Below are positions 1 through 8,095 of a stretch of DNA of 64,000 nucleotides, one piece after another; position 1 is the stretch's first letter; the number at the start of each line of letters is the position of its first letter. The position numbers and the translations under genes are program-made. This DNA comes from Paenalcaligenes sp052103955. Lineage in GTDB: Bacteria; Pseudomonadota; Gammaproteobacteria; Burkholderiales; Burkholderiaceae_B. The notes under the pieces are model-generated. The model made no database searches and had not been told where the DNA came from. It saw nothing but the letters and a program-made list of their open reading frames with translations. The stretch lies in contig JBQELO010000004.1 in the NCBI GenBank assembly GCA_052103955.1, positions 1-64,000 on the forward strand, given 5' to 3'.

Positions 1-57
1 CTGCTGGTGTATGGCTACTACCGTGCGCTGCACGACTGGGCTACTCTACAGCTCTGA
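1..57 (+). CDS. 3' end of an unidentified gene (partial)
   Basis: Frame 1 is open from the left edge to a TGA at 55-57 and encodes 18 residues ending YYRALHDWATLQL. That is too little to recognise a family. The aromatic and leucine-rich tail could be the end of a membrane protein, but this is a guess. That it is a real gene is inferred only from the open frame running to the edge and from the following spacer of about 110 bases. Confidence 0.35.
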   Translation: MLVYGYYRALHDWATLQL

Positions 58-126
58 CGCCTACGCCTAACTACAGCTAAGCTCTTCCTGCTCATCCTAT
101 ACGCTCAACTATGGATTGATTCAGGC

Positions 127-135
127 TGTTATAGT
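127..135 (+). promoter_or_regulatory. Possible extended -10 promoter for the lipoprotein gene
   Basis: TGTTATAGT reads as an extended -10 element (TGn followed by TATAGT, five of six matches to TATAAT). It lies about 35 bases before the ATG at 171. No good -35 box sits 16-18 bases upstream, as is usual for extended -10 promoters. Assigned by eye only. Confidence 0.35.
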
Positions 136-170
136 GTGACGCAAACATAACGAATGGGTATAGAGGCGTG

Positions 171-797
171 ATGAGATATTGTCTTGTAGTGCTACTGGCA
201 ATGCTGGTAGGTTGTTCTAGTACATATAAAGCGAGTAAAACAGAGCAGATTCAACTTACCGGTTGGGCTGAAAGTGAAACTGCGCTTTATCTAGTACCGG
301 ATAGCCCTGAAAATTATGCATTTTTGAAAACGCAGTTATCGCCTGTTTTGGTGTTTTTACAAGCCCCTATAGGAAAGCAGGTGGCTCATTTATCGGCAAT
401 GATCGAGGTGTTTTCTAATCAAGCTGCCGCAGCGACATTTTATTTTTATATTCCAGATACGGATTTGTCCGACACAGAAAAAACAGCATTGCTGAACGCC
501 TATGGGTTTGAGGTATTCAAACCCAATTCGCATAGTTTTGTGCGAGGTATACCGTCATTAGCACAAGCTTTAACTGCAACGGATATTTTGTATATTAAGC
601 AATGGAAGGTAGATCAGGGTTTGGTAGTAACGGATGTGGATCTATCTTCAGCTACGGTGGTCGCCTTCAATACACCTATAAAAACTGAGTTGCGATACAT
701 GGAAAGTGAGCTGCGTATAACACCTAACTTGATAGAGTCCATAGTATGGGCGCCTTTTATGCTTCCCTTAATACCATTGGGGGCATTAAGTCAGTAG
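171..797 (+). CDS. Putative lipoprotein of unknown function
   Basis: A 208-residue protein beginning MRYCLVVLLAMLVGCSS. The short basic-hydrophobic leader and LVGC lipobox predict cleavage by signal peptidase II and lipidation of the Cys, so it should be membrane-anchored in the envelope. The ATG at 171 follows a GAGG at 163-166; a GTG directly before it at 168 would add one residue. I do not recognise the mature domain, which is about 190 residues with no repeats or Cys pairs. The gene is AT-richer than the genes to its right and stands alone, closed by a strong hairpin at 840-871. It could be a poorly conserved or acquired gene. Confidence 0.75.
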   Translation: MRYCLVVLLAMLVGCSSTYKASKTEQIQLTGWAESETALYLVPDSPENYAFLKTQLSPVLVFLQAPIGKQVAHLSAMIEVFSNQAAAATFYFYIPDTDLSDTEKTALLNAYGFEVFKPNSHSFVRGIPSLAQALTATDILYIKQWKVDQGLVVTDVDLSSATVVAFNTPIKTELRYMESELRITPNLIESIVWAPFMLPLIPLGALSQ

Positions 798-839
798 CGT
801 CGTGGAACGTATTGTGAGTACTTTAGGTGTACAGATAAG

Positions 840-871
840 AAAACGGCCCTGTGTGATACAGGGCCGTTTTT
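840..871. terminator. Bidirectional rho-independent terminator
   Basis: A perfect 13-base-pair stem (AAAACGGCCCTGT at 840-852 with its complement at 858-870), a 5-base loop, and runs of A and T on both sides. It lies between the converging lipoprotein gene and the symporter gene, so it can serve both strands. Confidence 0.92.
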
Positions 872-895
872 GATAAAGCGAGACTATTGTGCTAC

Positions 896-2242
896 TTACT
901 TAGGTAGCTCGCCTTTTTCAATTTTGTTGAAAAAGTCTTTAGTTTCTTTAACTACCACACCGGACAACAGCAACAGAGCGATCAAGTTGGGAATAGCCAT
1001 CAAGCCGTTGAACGTGTCAGAAGCAGCCCATACCAAGTCCAGACTGGCAATGGTACCCATCATTACTGAGGCAACATAGATAACGCGGTAGGGCAGTACG
1101 GCACGTGTGCCTAACAAGTAAGCTGCGCATTTCTCACCGTAGTAGCACCAGCCCAAAATTGTACTGTAGGCAAAGAATACTAAGCCAAAGGTAACAATAT
1201 ACCCACCCCAGCCAGGCAGCATAGCGTTAAAGCTATGTGTAGTCAGTGCGGCACCCGTGCTGCCGCCGGTATATTGGCCGGCCATCACCAGTACGATACC
1301 GGTAATAGAGCACACGATAATGGTGTCTAGGAAGGTACCCGTCATGGATACCAGAGCCTGACGACCTGCGTGATCGGTTTTGGCAGCCGCCGCTGCGATA
1401 GGTGCTGAACCCATACCTGCTTCGTTAGAGAACACGCCACGTGCTACGCCATAACGAATCACTGTACCCAGAGCGCCACCAGCAACTGCGCTACCTGTAA
1501 AGGCATCGGTGAAGATTAGTCCCAGAGCAGGCAGTAGCTTTTCAAGGTTAAAACCAATGATGACTAAGCCGCCCAGTACGTAGACTACCGCCATCACGGG
1601 AACGATGATCGATGCGGCGCGAGCAATACTTTTAATACCACCAAGAATAACAATAGCAGTTAGGATGGTAAGTACGACGCCGGTAAGAGCATGTTCTATG
1701 CCAAAGCTGGTGTAGATGGATTCCGCTACCGAGTTAGATTGCACGGAGCTACCAATACCAAAGGAAGCGATGACGGCAAAGAATGCAAAGAGCACGGCCA
1801 GCCACTTCATATTCAGACCGCGCTCGATGTAGTACATCGGGCCGCCAGCCATTTCACCGCGCGCATCGGTGATGCGGTAGTGAACCGCCAGAATACCTTC
1901 AGCGTATTTGGTAGCCATACCAAAAATAGCAGTGATCCACATCCAGAACACAGCGCCTGGACCACCCAGTACTACGGCTGTTGCAACACCAGCAATGTTA
2001 CCGGTACCGATGGTGGCGGAAAGCGCAGTCATTAACGCGCCGAAGTGTGATACGTCACCTTTCTCTTTTTCTTGGCCTGGCGTATGCGTAAAGGCCTGAC
2101 GTAGCGCCATGGGTAGTTTGGTAAATTGCAAACCTTTGAGTCGTACGGTTAGCAATACCCCTGTCCCTACCAGCAAAATTAACATTGCTGGCCCCCAAAC
2201 CCAACCCCCTACGGTTTCAAAAATAGCCTGTAGCTTTTCCAT
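896..2242 (-). CDS. Sodium:alanine symporter, AGCS (AlsT/DagA) family
   Basis: A 448-residue inner-membrane protein of the alanine or glycine:cation symporter family, which imports small neutral amino acids with Na+. Support: the length is typical of the family; there are about ten hydrophobic segments; and family motifs are present, including GALMTALSATIGTGNIAGVA near residue 68, GGPMYYIERGL near 133 and GVFSNEAGMGSAPIAAAAA near 270. The ATG at 2242 follows a GAGGGATGAG ribosome site on the minus strand. It is a single gene, converging with the lipoprotein gene and followed by the terminator at 840-871. Substrate (alanine, glycine or glutamine) cannot be told from sequence. Confidence 0.93.
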   Translation of the reverse strand: MEKLQAIFETVGGWVWGPAMLILLVGTGVLLTVRLKGLQFTKLPMALRQAFTHTPGQEKEKGDVSHFGALMTALSATIGTGNIAGVATAVVLGGPGAVFWMWITAIFGMATKYAEGILAVHYRITDARGEMAGGPMYYIERGLNMKWLAVLFAFFAVIASFGIGSSVQSNSVAESIYTSFGIEHALTGVVLTILTAIVILGGIKSIARAASIIVPVMAVVYVLGGLVIIGFNLEKLLPALGLIFTDAFTGSAVAGGALGTVIRYGVARGVFSNEAGMGSAPIAAAAAKTDHAGRQALVSMTGTFLDTIIVCSITGIVLVMAGQYTGGSTGAALTTHSFNAMLPGWGGYIVTFGLVFFAYSTILGWCYYGEKCAAYLLGTRAVLPYRVIYVASVMMGTIASLDLVWAASDTFNGLMAIPNLIALLLLSGVVVKETKDFFNKIEKGELPK

Positions 2243-2878
2243 CTCATCCCTCAGTTGTGTTTTATTAGATTTATTGTTTTTACCATGAGTTATTCATTTC
2301 AGAGAATAGGGGTATGTAGCATATTTAGGAAGTTTGATGACTATTTTCTTATAGATGCCTATACATAGAAGCTAAATTTTCTAAGATAAAATTTTGGATG
2401 AGAGTATTCAGCTTTTTTTCAGCTTTAGAGTAATGTACGGTTTTCTATTGTTTTTAAATTTTTTCCAAACTATTACAGAATAAAACTCATGATTTTATTT
2501 GTGAATTTCCTTTTACATATCTAGTGAATTAGCTGAATTTACGATAATAGCTATTTTTTAAATGAAATTATGAACGATACGATATTCTTATCTGTAGATG
2601 AGAGCATTACGGTTTCTGTGTTGTTACACTGTATGCTGCACAATGCATAGAACTTCGTATCAGGAAAGCTACACTAAGAACAGTGGCTATAAAGTACTAG
2701 CTAGCTAAGCAAGATGTAGGCGTAGAAAGCATTTTGAGCTGCTGAGGCATAGATGTGGCACAGGTTGGGATGATTCTCCAACGCATTAGGCTCTGCATAT
2801 GAGTGCTAAACGTTTACAATGGTTAACAGTGCAGTATCCAGCAGTGCGTGCTGCTATTTTATGTTTTTGGAGGTATGC
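2243..2878. other. AT-rich 636-base spacer without a recognised gene
   Basis: This stretch separates the divergent symporter and small membrane protein genes. It is clearly AT-richer than the rest of the window, especially 2260-2600, and has no open frame with a ribosome site on either strand. It must carry the two divergent promoters; TACAAT at 2815-2820 is a candidate -10 for the rightward gene but lacks a good -35. A short tandem CAGCTTT repeat lies near 2410-2428. I see no RNA gene. Confidence 0.6.
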
Positions 2879-3241
2879 ATGACTCAACCGAGCCAGTCAG
2901 AAATTGAACAGGGCTTGCCGTTCCGTACCATTGTGCATGTTGTATATGCTTTATTTGCAATTGGTATTGTGAGCATGGGAGTTTTTGGTGCAAGTACTAT
3001 TGCATCTATTGTTCTTGCCTATTACAAACGTAGTGATGCCGCAGGAACAATTTATGCTGCCCATTTGGATTGGGTAATTAAAACATTTTGGTGGGGCTTA
3101 TTGTGGATGTGTGTAAGCGGGTTGCTCACCTTTATCTTTATAGGTTGGATTACGGGTGTTGTTACTCTGATTTGGATTATCTTCCGTATTATTAAAGGCT
3201 GGTTGGCGCATTGGAATGCGCAGAGCCCGGAATTTGAATAA
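2879..3241 (+). CDS. Small membrane protein, DUF4870-like
   Basis: A 120-residue protein beginning MTQPSQSEIEQGL. The frame is open from 2819, but GGAGG at 2869-2873 sits 5 bases before the ATG at 2879, which decides the start. It has three hydrophobic segments (about residues 19-47, 66-85 and 86-106) and an amphipathic loop with AYYKRSDAAGTIYAAHLDW between the first two. This arrangement matches small DUF4870-type membrane proteins common in proteobacteria, whose function is unknown. It is monocistronic and followed by a 12-base-pair hairpin at 3268-3296. Confidence 0.8.
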   Translation: MTQPSQSEIEQGLPFRTIVHVVYALFAIGIVSMGVFGASTIASIVLAYYKRSDAAGTIYAAHLDWVIKTFWWGLLWMCVSGLLTFIFIGWITGVVTLIWIIFRIIKGWLAHWNAQSPEFE

Positions 3242-3267
3242 TCTAGATTAAATGTGCTGGTTATGTG

Positions 3268-3296
3268 CTCAGGCCCTGACATGTTCAGGGCCTGAG
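3268..3296 (+). terminator. Strong hairpin, terminator-like but without T-run
   Basis: CTCAGGCCCTGA (3268-3279) pairs perfectly with 3285-3296 across a 5-base loop. What follows is TCATTTGTGG, so the U-tract is weak. It probably ends or protects the transcript of the small membrane protein gene. Confidence 0.6.
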
Positions 3297-3375
3297 TCAT
3301 TTGTGGCACCACGATTGTGCTTGAGTGCATAGCGTACAGGTTTGCGGCGTTAAGACGCAGTAGGGAGGAGTAGCC

Positions 3376-3403
3376 AAAAAAATACCCGCCTAACGGGCGG
3401 GTA
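3376..3403 (-). terminator. Rho-independent terminator of the SWIB gene
   Basis: On the minus strand an 8-base-pair stem (TACCCGCC at 3383-3390 with GGCGGGTA at 3396-3403) is followed by seven T (the A-run at 3376-3382). It lies 25 bases past the stop of the SWIB-domain gene. Confidence 0.88.
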
Positions 3404-3427
3404 GACTGGGTATCCAGTGGTTGCTGC

Positions 3428-3700
3428 TTATTTCAAATGTGCGCTTAGCAATTTGCTCAGTTCAAACATGTTGACTTGATCTTTGCCTAAAACTTTTTTC
3501 AGTTTAGCGTCTGCATTGATGTTGCGGCGATTGGAAGCATCTTGGAGGTTGTGTTTCTTGATGTACTCCCAGATTTTCTTAGTAACTTCTGTGCGCGGTA
3601 CAGCTTCGGGACCAATTACAGCTGCCAGAGCAGGGCTGGGGGTAAGTGGCTTCATGAATCCAGTGTTAGGTTTACTGGCAGGTTTTTTACTATTGGCCAT
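3428..3700 (-). CDS. SWIB/MDM2-domain protein
   Basis: A 90-residue basic protein. After a Lys/Pro-rich tail of about 17 residues comes one SWIB (BAF60b) domain, roughly residues 18-89, recognised by MKPLTPSPALAAVIGPE, then PRTEVTKKIWEYIKKHNLQ and the FELSKLLSAHL end. In eukaryotes the domain occurs in chromatin-remodelling complexes; in bacteria it is found in chlamydiae and many Burkholderiales as a small stand-alone protein or attached to a topoisomerase. Its basic character suggests nucleic-acid association, which is inference. Monocistronic, divergent from pyrC with a 256-base spacer. Confidence 0.88.
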   Translation of the reverse strand: MANSKKPASKPNTGFMKPLTPSPALAAVIGPEAVPRTEVTKKIWEYIKKHNLQDASNRRNINADAKLKKVLGKDQVNMFELSKLLSAHLK

Positions 3701-3956
3701 GAATAGAGCTCCGAGAGAATTGAAAGAAATGCCACAGTGCTGCTAAATCGTACAGTTAGCAGCATAACGCGTGGCTCCCTGTAGGCCAATCATCAAGAGG
3801 GGGGAGATTTGTTACTGTTTGAATCGCGTCGCTATCCCTGATGTTTTGCGGGCTTATGCGCTGCAGAACTTTAGTGACTGTTGCATAATGTCAATGATGC
3901 AATCACTGGCGATGGCCCAGGGCACAGCATAGGCTTTTTTGGATATAACCGATTTT

Positions 3957-5015
3957 ATGACACTTACTACTACCCTAACGATTCCCCGCCCGGATGATTG
4001 GCACGTGCACTTGCGTGATGGTTCTATGTTGGAGGCCGTTGTAGGCCACACCGCCGCACAGTTTGGTCGGGCTATTGTAATGCCTAATCTGACGCCGCCA
4101 GTAACCACTGCCGAGCAGGCCGTGGCATACCATCAGCGTATTTTGAATGCACTGCATAAAACAGCGCCTAGCAGCCAGTTCAAGCCGTTGATGACGCTCT
4201 ATCTTACTAACAACACAACAGCTGATGAAATCCGCCGTGCGAGTGAGTCAGGTGTGGTCTACGGCGTAAAGTTGTACCCAGCGGGTGCTACCACTAACTC
4301 GGATGCCGGGGTAACGGATGTACTGCGTTACTGTGGTGCAGCCTTGGAGGCTATGCAAGAGTGTGGATTACCATTATTGGTGCACGGTGAGGTTACCGAT
4401 CCTTCTGTCGATTTGTTTGATAGAGAAGCTGTGTTTATTGATCGCATCATGATTCCGCTGCGTAAACAGTTCCCAGCTTTAAAAGTTGTGTTTGAGCATT
4501 TGACTACAGCGGAAGGCGTGGCGTATGTCAGCGAGGCTGATGGTGCTATTGGCGCCACCATTACTCCGCAGCATTTGTTGTATAACCGTAATGCTATTTT
4601 TAGCGGTGGGCTGCGTCCGCATTGGTATTGTTTGCCAGTATTGAAACGTGAGAAACATAGGTTGGCCTTGGTGGAAGCTGCCACGGGTGGCTCTAAGCGC
4701 TTCTTCTTGGGTACAGACAGCGCGCCACATGTGCGTGGTCGTAAAGAGCAAGATTGTGGCTGTGCAGGCTGTTATACCGCACTGCATGCTATGGAGTTGT
4801 ATGCCGAGGCCTTTGATGCAGTGGGTCGCTTGGATCAGTTGCAGGCTTTTGCTTCCGAGAATGGCCCTGCATTCTACGGCCTACCAGTGAATCAAGACAC
4901 CATCACCTTGCAGCGTCAGGAGTTTGAAATTCCTGATCAGTTGCAATTGGGCGATGAGGTATTGGTGCCGTTGGCAAATGGGCGCAAGCTAGCATGGTCT
5001 ATCGCTAAGGCATAA
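3957..5015 (+). CDS. pyrC: Dihydroorotase (class II)
   Basis: Cytosolic zinc enzyme of pyrimidine synthesis that cyclises N-carbamoyl-L-aspartate to dihydroorotate. 352 residues, close to the 348 of E. coli PyrC. The metal-binding signature DDWHVHLRDG is at residues 12-21; KLYPAGATTNSDAGV supplies the carboxylated-lysine region; HGEV, FEHLTT and LGTDSAPH supply later His and Asp ligands. The frame also opens at a TTG (3939), but the ATG at 3957 gives the usual N-terminus (MTLTTTLTIPRPDDWH). It is a single gene whose stop lies in the terminator shared with uup. Confidence 0.97.
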   Translation: MTLTTTLTIPRPDDWHVHLRDGSMLEAVVGHTAAQFGRAIVMPNLTPPVTTAEQAVAYHQRILNALHKTAPSSQFKPLMTLYLTNNTTADEIRRASESGVVYGVKLYPAGATTNSDAGVTDVLRYCGAALEAMQECGLPLLVHGEVTDPSVDLFDREAVFIDRIMIPLRKQFPALKVVFEHLTTAEGVAYVSEADGAIGATITPQHLLYNRNAIFSGGLRPHWYCLPVLKREKHRLALVEAATGGSKRFFLGTDSAPHVRGRKEQDCGCAGCYTALHAMELYAEAFDAVGRLDQLQAFASENGPAFYGLPVNQDTITLQRQEFEIPDQLQLGDEVLVPLANGRKLAWSIAKA

Positions 5016-5043
5016 AAAAAAAGGGGCGGTAAGCCCCTTTTTT
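5014..5043. terminator. Bidirectional terminator between pyrC and uup
   Basis: A stem of GGGGC/GCCCC extended by A and T runs on both sides (5017-5027 with 5033-5043, loop GGTAA). It begins inside the pyrC stop codon and ends 4 bases before the uup stop, so it serves both converging genes. Confidence 0.92.
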
Positions 5044-5047
5044 ATTG

Positions 5048-6847
5048 TCAGCCCTGCGCTTTTTCTTCCAGTGCTTCCCAGCGTTCAAAGAGTTGTAGCA
5101 GTTCGGCCTCTAGCTCTTCTAGAGAGCTTTGAATTGTATGTGCCGCATCGTTACCTTCTTTATACAGATCAGGATCGCTGAGCTTGGCTGCTAATTCTGT
5201 CTGGCGGCTTTCGAGTTTGGCGATCTTCTCGGGCAGCGCATCCAGCTCTTTTTTCTCCCAAGGGGCTAACTTGTTAGTGCGGCTGCCTTTAGCAGCTGCT
5301 TTCTCTTTGTCGGCAGCAGCGGAGGTGGGGGCTGCACTGCTGGTGGTAACGGTGGTGGGGCGTTGCAGCAACCACTCGTCGTAACCGCCCACGTATTCGC
5401 CCCAGTGACCGTTACCTTCAGCAGCAATAACTTGGGTCACGATGTTGTTCAAGAAACGTCTATCGTGACTGACTAGCAGAACGGTGCCTTGGTATTCTTG
5501 CAGTAGATTTTCTAACAGTTCTAGCGTTTCAATATCCAAGTCGTTCGTGGGTTCGTCCAGTACCAAAATATTGGTGGGTTGGGCAAACATACGAGCTAAT
5601 GCTAAACGGGCACGTTCGCCACCAGATAGTGAGCGTACTGGTGAGTTAGCGCGAGCTGGTGGGAAGAGGAAATCTTCCAGATAGCTCATCACGTGCTTAC
5701 GTTGATCACCAATTTCTATCCATTCGGTTCCGGGGCTGATAGTTTCAGCTAAAGTGGCGTTTTCGTTCAAAGAACTACGCATTTGGTCGAAATAGCCCAC
5801 CGTTAGGTTGGTGCCGTGGCGCATTTGTCCCGAGTTGGGAGTTAATTTTCCTAGAAGAATCTGTAGCAGAGTGGTTTTACCCGCACCGTTAGAACCAATG
5901 AGGCCAATTTTGTCGCCACGCATCAAAACTGTAGAGAAATCACGGATAAGTATGCGGTCGTCGTAACCGTGCGTGATGTTCTCGGCTTCGGCTACCAGTT
6001 TGCCAGAACGCTTGCCTTCAGAGATCGCTAAGCGTACGTTGCCCATACGCTCTCTGCGGGAGGCGCGCTCGCGGCGTAAGGATTCTAGGCGGCGTACACG
6101 GCCTTCGTCTCGGGTACGTCTGGCTTGTACGCCAGTGCGAATCCAGACTTCTTCTTGAGCAAGGAATTTATCGAATTTAGCTTGCTGCTGAGATTCCGCT
6201 TGCAACCATTCGGCTTTGCGTTCTTCCCATCGAGTGAAGTTGCCAGGGAAGCTGAACAACTGCCCCCTGTCTAACTCAATAATTTGTGAGCTGACGCTGT
6301 CTAGGAAATCCCTGTCGTGGGTAATCACGATCACACTGCCACGAAAGCCTTTAAGCAATTGTTCTAGCCACAGTATGCCGTCGAAGTCTAAGTGGTTAGT
6401 AGGTTCGTCTAGCAGCAGCAGATCGGGCTCATTGCTTAAGGCTTGGGCCAAAGCAACGCGTTTACGCATACCTCCTGACAACGACCCTATAAGCGCATCG
6501 TTAGGTAAACCCAACTGATCGATGAGGGCGCTGATTTTGGCTGGACGTTGCCAGTCTTCGGTTTCTAGGTAGTCACCACACAGAAAATCATAGATTTGTT
6601 GGTCCGGAGGCAGGTCTGGTTCTTGCTCGACGGTGGCAACGCGCAATCCACTGCTGCGCATGATTTGGCCGTCATCAGGCAGCAATCTGCCGTCAATAAG
6701 CTTCAATAGCGATGATTTTCCAGCGCCATTGCGACCAATTAAACCGTAACGCTCACCAGAGTGAATGGTGAGGCTTGCGTTATCCAGCAAGGCATGATGG
6801 CCAAACGCCAGATGTATCCCAGTAAGGGTGACCAGATTGATTGACAT
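5048..6847 (-). CDS. uup: ABC-F family ATPase Uup
   Basis: A 599-residue soluble protein with two ABC ATPase domains and no membrane segment, the ABC-F plan. Walker A motifs are LIGRNGAGKSS and LIGSNGAGKTT; signature motifs are LSGGMRKRVALAQAL and LSGGERARLALARMF. The last 70 or so residues (from APWEKKELDALPEKI) form the acidic coiled coil that distinguishes Uup from other ABC-F proteins. In E. coli Uup limits precise excision of transposons and acts on ribosomes or branched DNA. The frame extends upstream to 6964 over the rnpB region, but the ATG at 6847 has a GGAG site 6 bases away and gives the standard start MSINLVTLTGIHLAFG. Confidence 0.94.
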   Translation of the reverse strand: MSINLVTLTGIHLAFGHHALLDNASLTIHSGERYGLIGRNGAGKSSLLKLIDGRLLPDDGQIMRSSGLRVATVEQEPDLPPDQQIYDFLCGDYLETEDWQRPAKISALIDQLGLPNDALIGSLSGGMRKRVALAQALSNEPDLLLLDEPTNHLDFDGILWLEQLLKGFRGSVIVITHDRDFLDSVSSQIIELDRGQLFSFPGNFTRWEERKAEWLQAESQQQAKFDKFLAQEEVWIRTGVQARRTRDEGRVRRLESLRRERASRRERMGNVRLAISEGKRSGKLVAEAENITHGYDDRILIRDFSTVLMRGDKIGLIGSNGAGKTTLLQILLGKLTPNSGQMRHGTNLTVGYFDQMRSSLNENATLAETISPGTEWIEIGDQRKHVMSYLEDFLFPPARANSPVRSLSGGERARLALARMFAQPTNILVLDEPTNDLDIETLELLENLLQEYQGTVLLVSHDRRFLNNIVTQVIAAEGNGHWGEYVGGYDEWLLQRPTTVTTSSAAPTSAAADKEKAAAKGSRTNKLAPWEKKELDALPEKIAKLESRQTELAAKLSDPDLYKEGNDAAHTIQSSLEELEAELLQLFERWEALEEKAQG

Positions 6848-6875
6848 GCTGCTCCGTAAAAAATCCGAATAAAGT

Positions 6876-6904
6876 CTGATATTGCTATTGTCGCAGGTTA
6901 CAAT
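6876..6904 (+). promoter_or_regulatory. Promoter of rnpB
   Basis: CTGATA (6876-6881, four of six -35 matches), a 17-base spacer, and TACAAT (6899-6904, five of six -10 matches). The predicted start, 7 bases downstream, falls at 6911, exactly the first base of the P1 helix of RNase P RNA. That coincidence is the main support. Confidence 0.7.
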
Positions 6905-6910
6905 GCATTT

Positions 6911-7307
6911 GTGAGGCAGGCTGGGCAATCGCGGTAGCAATATCGAGGAAGGTCCGGACTCCATAGGGCAGGATAGCGGCTAACAGCCGTCCGATAAGCG
7001 GGTTTAGGCTTGCGAGTCGAGGAATAGGGCCACAGAGACGAGACTGCGACGAGGGCACAACACTGTTGTGCACAGTAACGGCTATCTCCGTTACTTTGCT
7101 CTCTTGTAGGGCAGTCGTTGCAGGGTGAAACGCGGTAACCTCTATCCGGAGCAACATCAAATAGGCATACGTGAACCTTGTGTTCGAAGGGCGGCTCGTT
7201 CGAGTATGCGGGTAGATGGCTAGAGCGTGTCAGTAATGGCACGCCCAGATGAATGATTGCCGACTAGCGTGCTGGTTTACAGAATCCGGCCTATAGGCCT
7301 GTCTCAC
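6911..7307 (+). ncRNA. rnpB: RNase P RNA (bacterial type A)
   Basis: Catalytic RNA of RNase P, which removes 5' leaders from pre-tRNAs. Its conserved core is visible: GAGGAAGGTCCGGACTCCAT at 6945-6964, the GGTGAAACGCGGTAACCTCT segment near 7123-7142, then CCGGAGCAACATCAAATAGG, and the 3' signature ACAGAATCCGGCCTATAGG near 7280-7298. The ends were set by helix P1: GTGAGGCAGGC (6911-6921) pairs with GCCTGTCTCAC (7297-7307) with one G-U pair. The length of about 397 bases is normal. A T-rich tract at 7309-7330 follows and may end transcription. Open frames on the minus strand here are chance. Confidence 0.96.
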
Positions 7308-7585
7308 ATTTCTTGTTTTTCTTCTTCATTACCTTCCCCTGAATTCTTTTTTTCTCCTGACTGACGTCCAGCAGTGGGCTACGTGCGTCTGTGCACTTTC
7401 CGTGTGTCAAAGCCTGTCAATTGTGAGGAAATGCAAGTTTTTGGTGCGTGATTTCCCCTTTCTCCTAATAAACAACTTTTAGATTGGAATGCAATTTGTT
7501 GATTTATAGGGATATTTTAAAATCGAACTTTTCTAAGAAAGTAAGCTAAGTGTTTGTTGTCATTGGAAAAAAATGAGTTTGTGTC

Positions 7586-7614
7586 TTGACCTTGAACACG
7601 GCATAGCTTAGAGT
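7586..7614 (+). promoter_or_regulatory. Promoter of the mraZ/dcw operon
   Basis: TTGACC (7586-7591), a 17-base spacer and TAGAGT (7609-7614) make a sigma70-like promoter, with predicted start near 7621, about 35 bases before mraZ. The -10 box overlaps the first MraZ repeat (7612), so MraZ binding would block polymerase. Found by eye. Confidence 0.6.
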
Positions 7615-7651
7615 GGGGAAAAGTAGGTTTTTGTGTAAAAAAGTGGGAAAA
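7612..7651 (+). promoter_or_regulatory. MraZ operator: four repeats in 10-base phase
   Basis: Four consecutive 10-mers lie directly before mraZ: AGTGGGGAAA, AGTAGGTTTT, TGTGTAAAAA and AGTGGGAAAA (7612, 7622, 7632, 7642). The TGGGN core spaced every 10 bases is what MraZ binds in E. coli. The outer two copies are intact and the inner two degenerate. MraZ, an oligomeric ring protein, represses its own operon through such repeats, so autoregulation is expected here. Confidence 0.72.
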
Positions 7652-7655
7652 AAGC

Positions 7656-8087
7656 ATGTTCCAAGGAAGTAATGCACTCACGTTAGATGCTAAAGGTCGA
7701 ATCGCGATTCCGACCAGGCACCGTGACGCCTTGCTTTCGGCAGAACAAGGCCAGCTCACTTTGACGCGGCACTTTGATGGCTGTCTTTTGATGTACCCAC
7801 GTTCTGTGTGGGAAGAGAAACGCCAACAGATTGCAGCGTTCCCCATGTCAGCCCGAGCAATACAGCGTTTGATGCTAGGTAGTGCGCAAGATGTGGACAT
7901 GGATTCTGCAGGACGAATTTTGATTGCGCCTGAATTACGAACAGCCGTAGGGCTGGACCGTGATGTCATGTTGTTAGGCTTAGGCGGTCATTTCGAACTG
8001 TGGAATAGTGCCGAATTGGAGCGTCGCCAAGCAGCCGAACTGGCTGAGGGCATGATGTCTGATGTATTTGAACAGTTTTCTTTCTGA
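7656..8087 (+). CDS. mraZ: Transcriptional regulator MraZ
   Basis: First gene of the dcw cluster; a DNA-binding protein of the SpoVT/AbrB-like fold that represses the operon. 143 residues, close to the E. coli length (152). Two tandem MraZ half-domains are seen: FQGSNALTLDAKGRIAIPTRHR (residues 2-23) and LGSAQDVDMDSAGRILIAPELR (about 72-93), each with the family's D-xx-GRI core. It lies directly downstream of a matching operator, and is followed 8 bases later by rsmH. Confidence 0.96.
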   Translation: MFQGSNALTLDAKGRIAIPTRHRDALLSAEQGQLTLTRHFDGCLLMYPRSVWEEKRQQIAAFPMSARAIQRLMLGSAQDVDMDSAGRILIAPELRTAVGLDRDVMLLGLGGHFELWNSAELERRQAAELAEGMMSDVFEQFSF

Positions 8088-8095
8088 GTCGGCTA

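Noticed and set aside
3483..3746. A plus-strand frame across the SWIB gene
   Set aside because: Antisense of a recognised domain; no ribosome site.
6885..7242. Open frames on the minus strand over 6885-7160 and 6898-7242
   Set aside because: They overlap RNase P RNA, whose conserved core is clear; no ribosome site or family resemblance.
7517..7969. A 150-codon minus-strand frame over the start of mraZ
   Set aside because: It would cover the dcw promoter, the operator and mraZ itself, and shows no domain.
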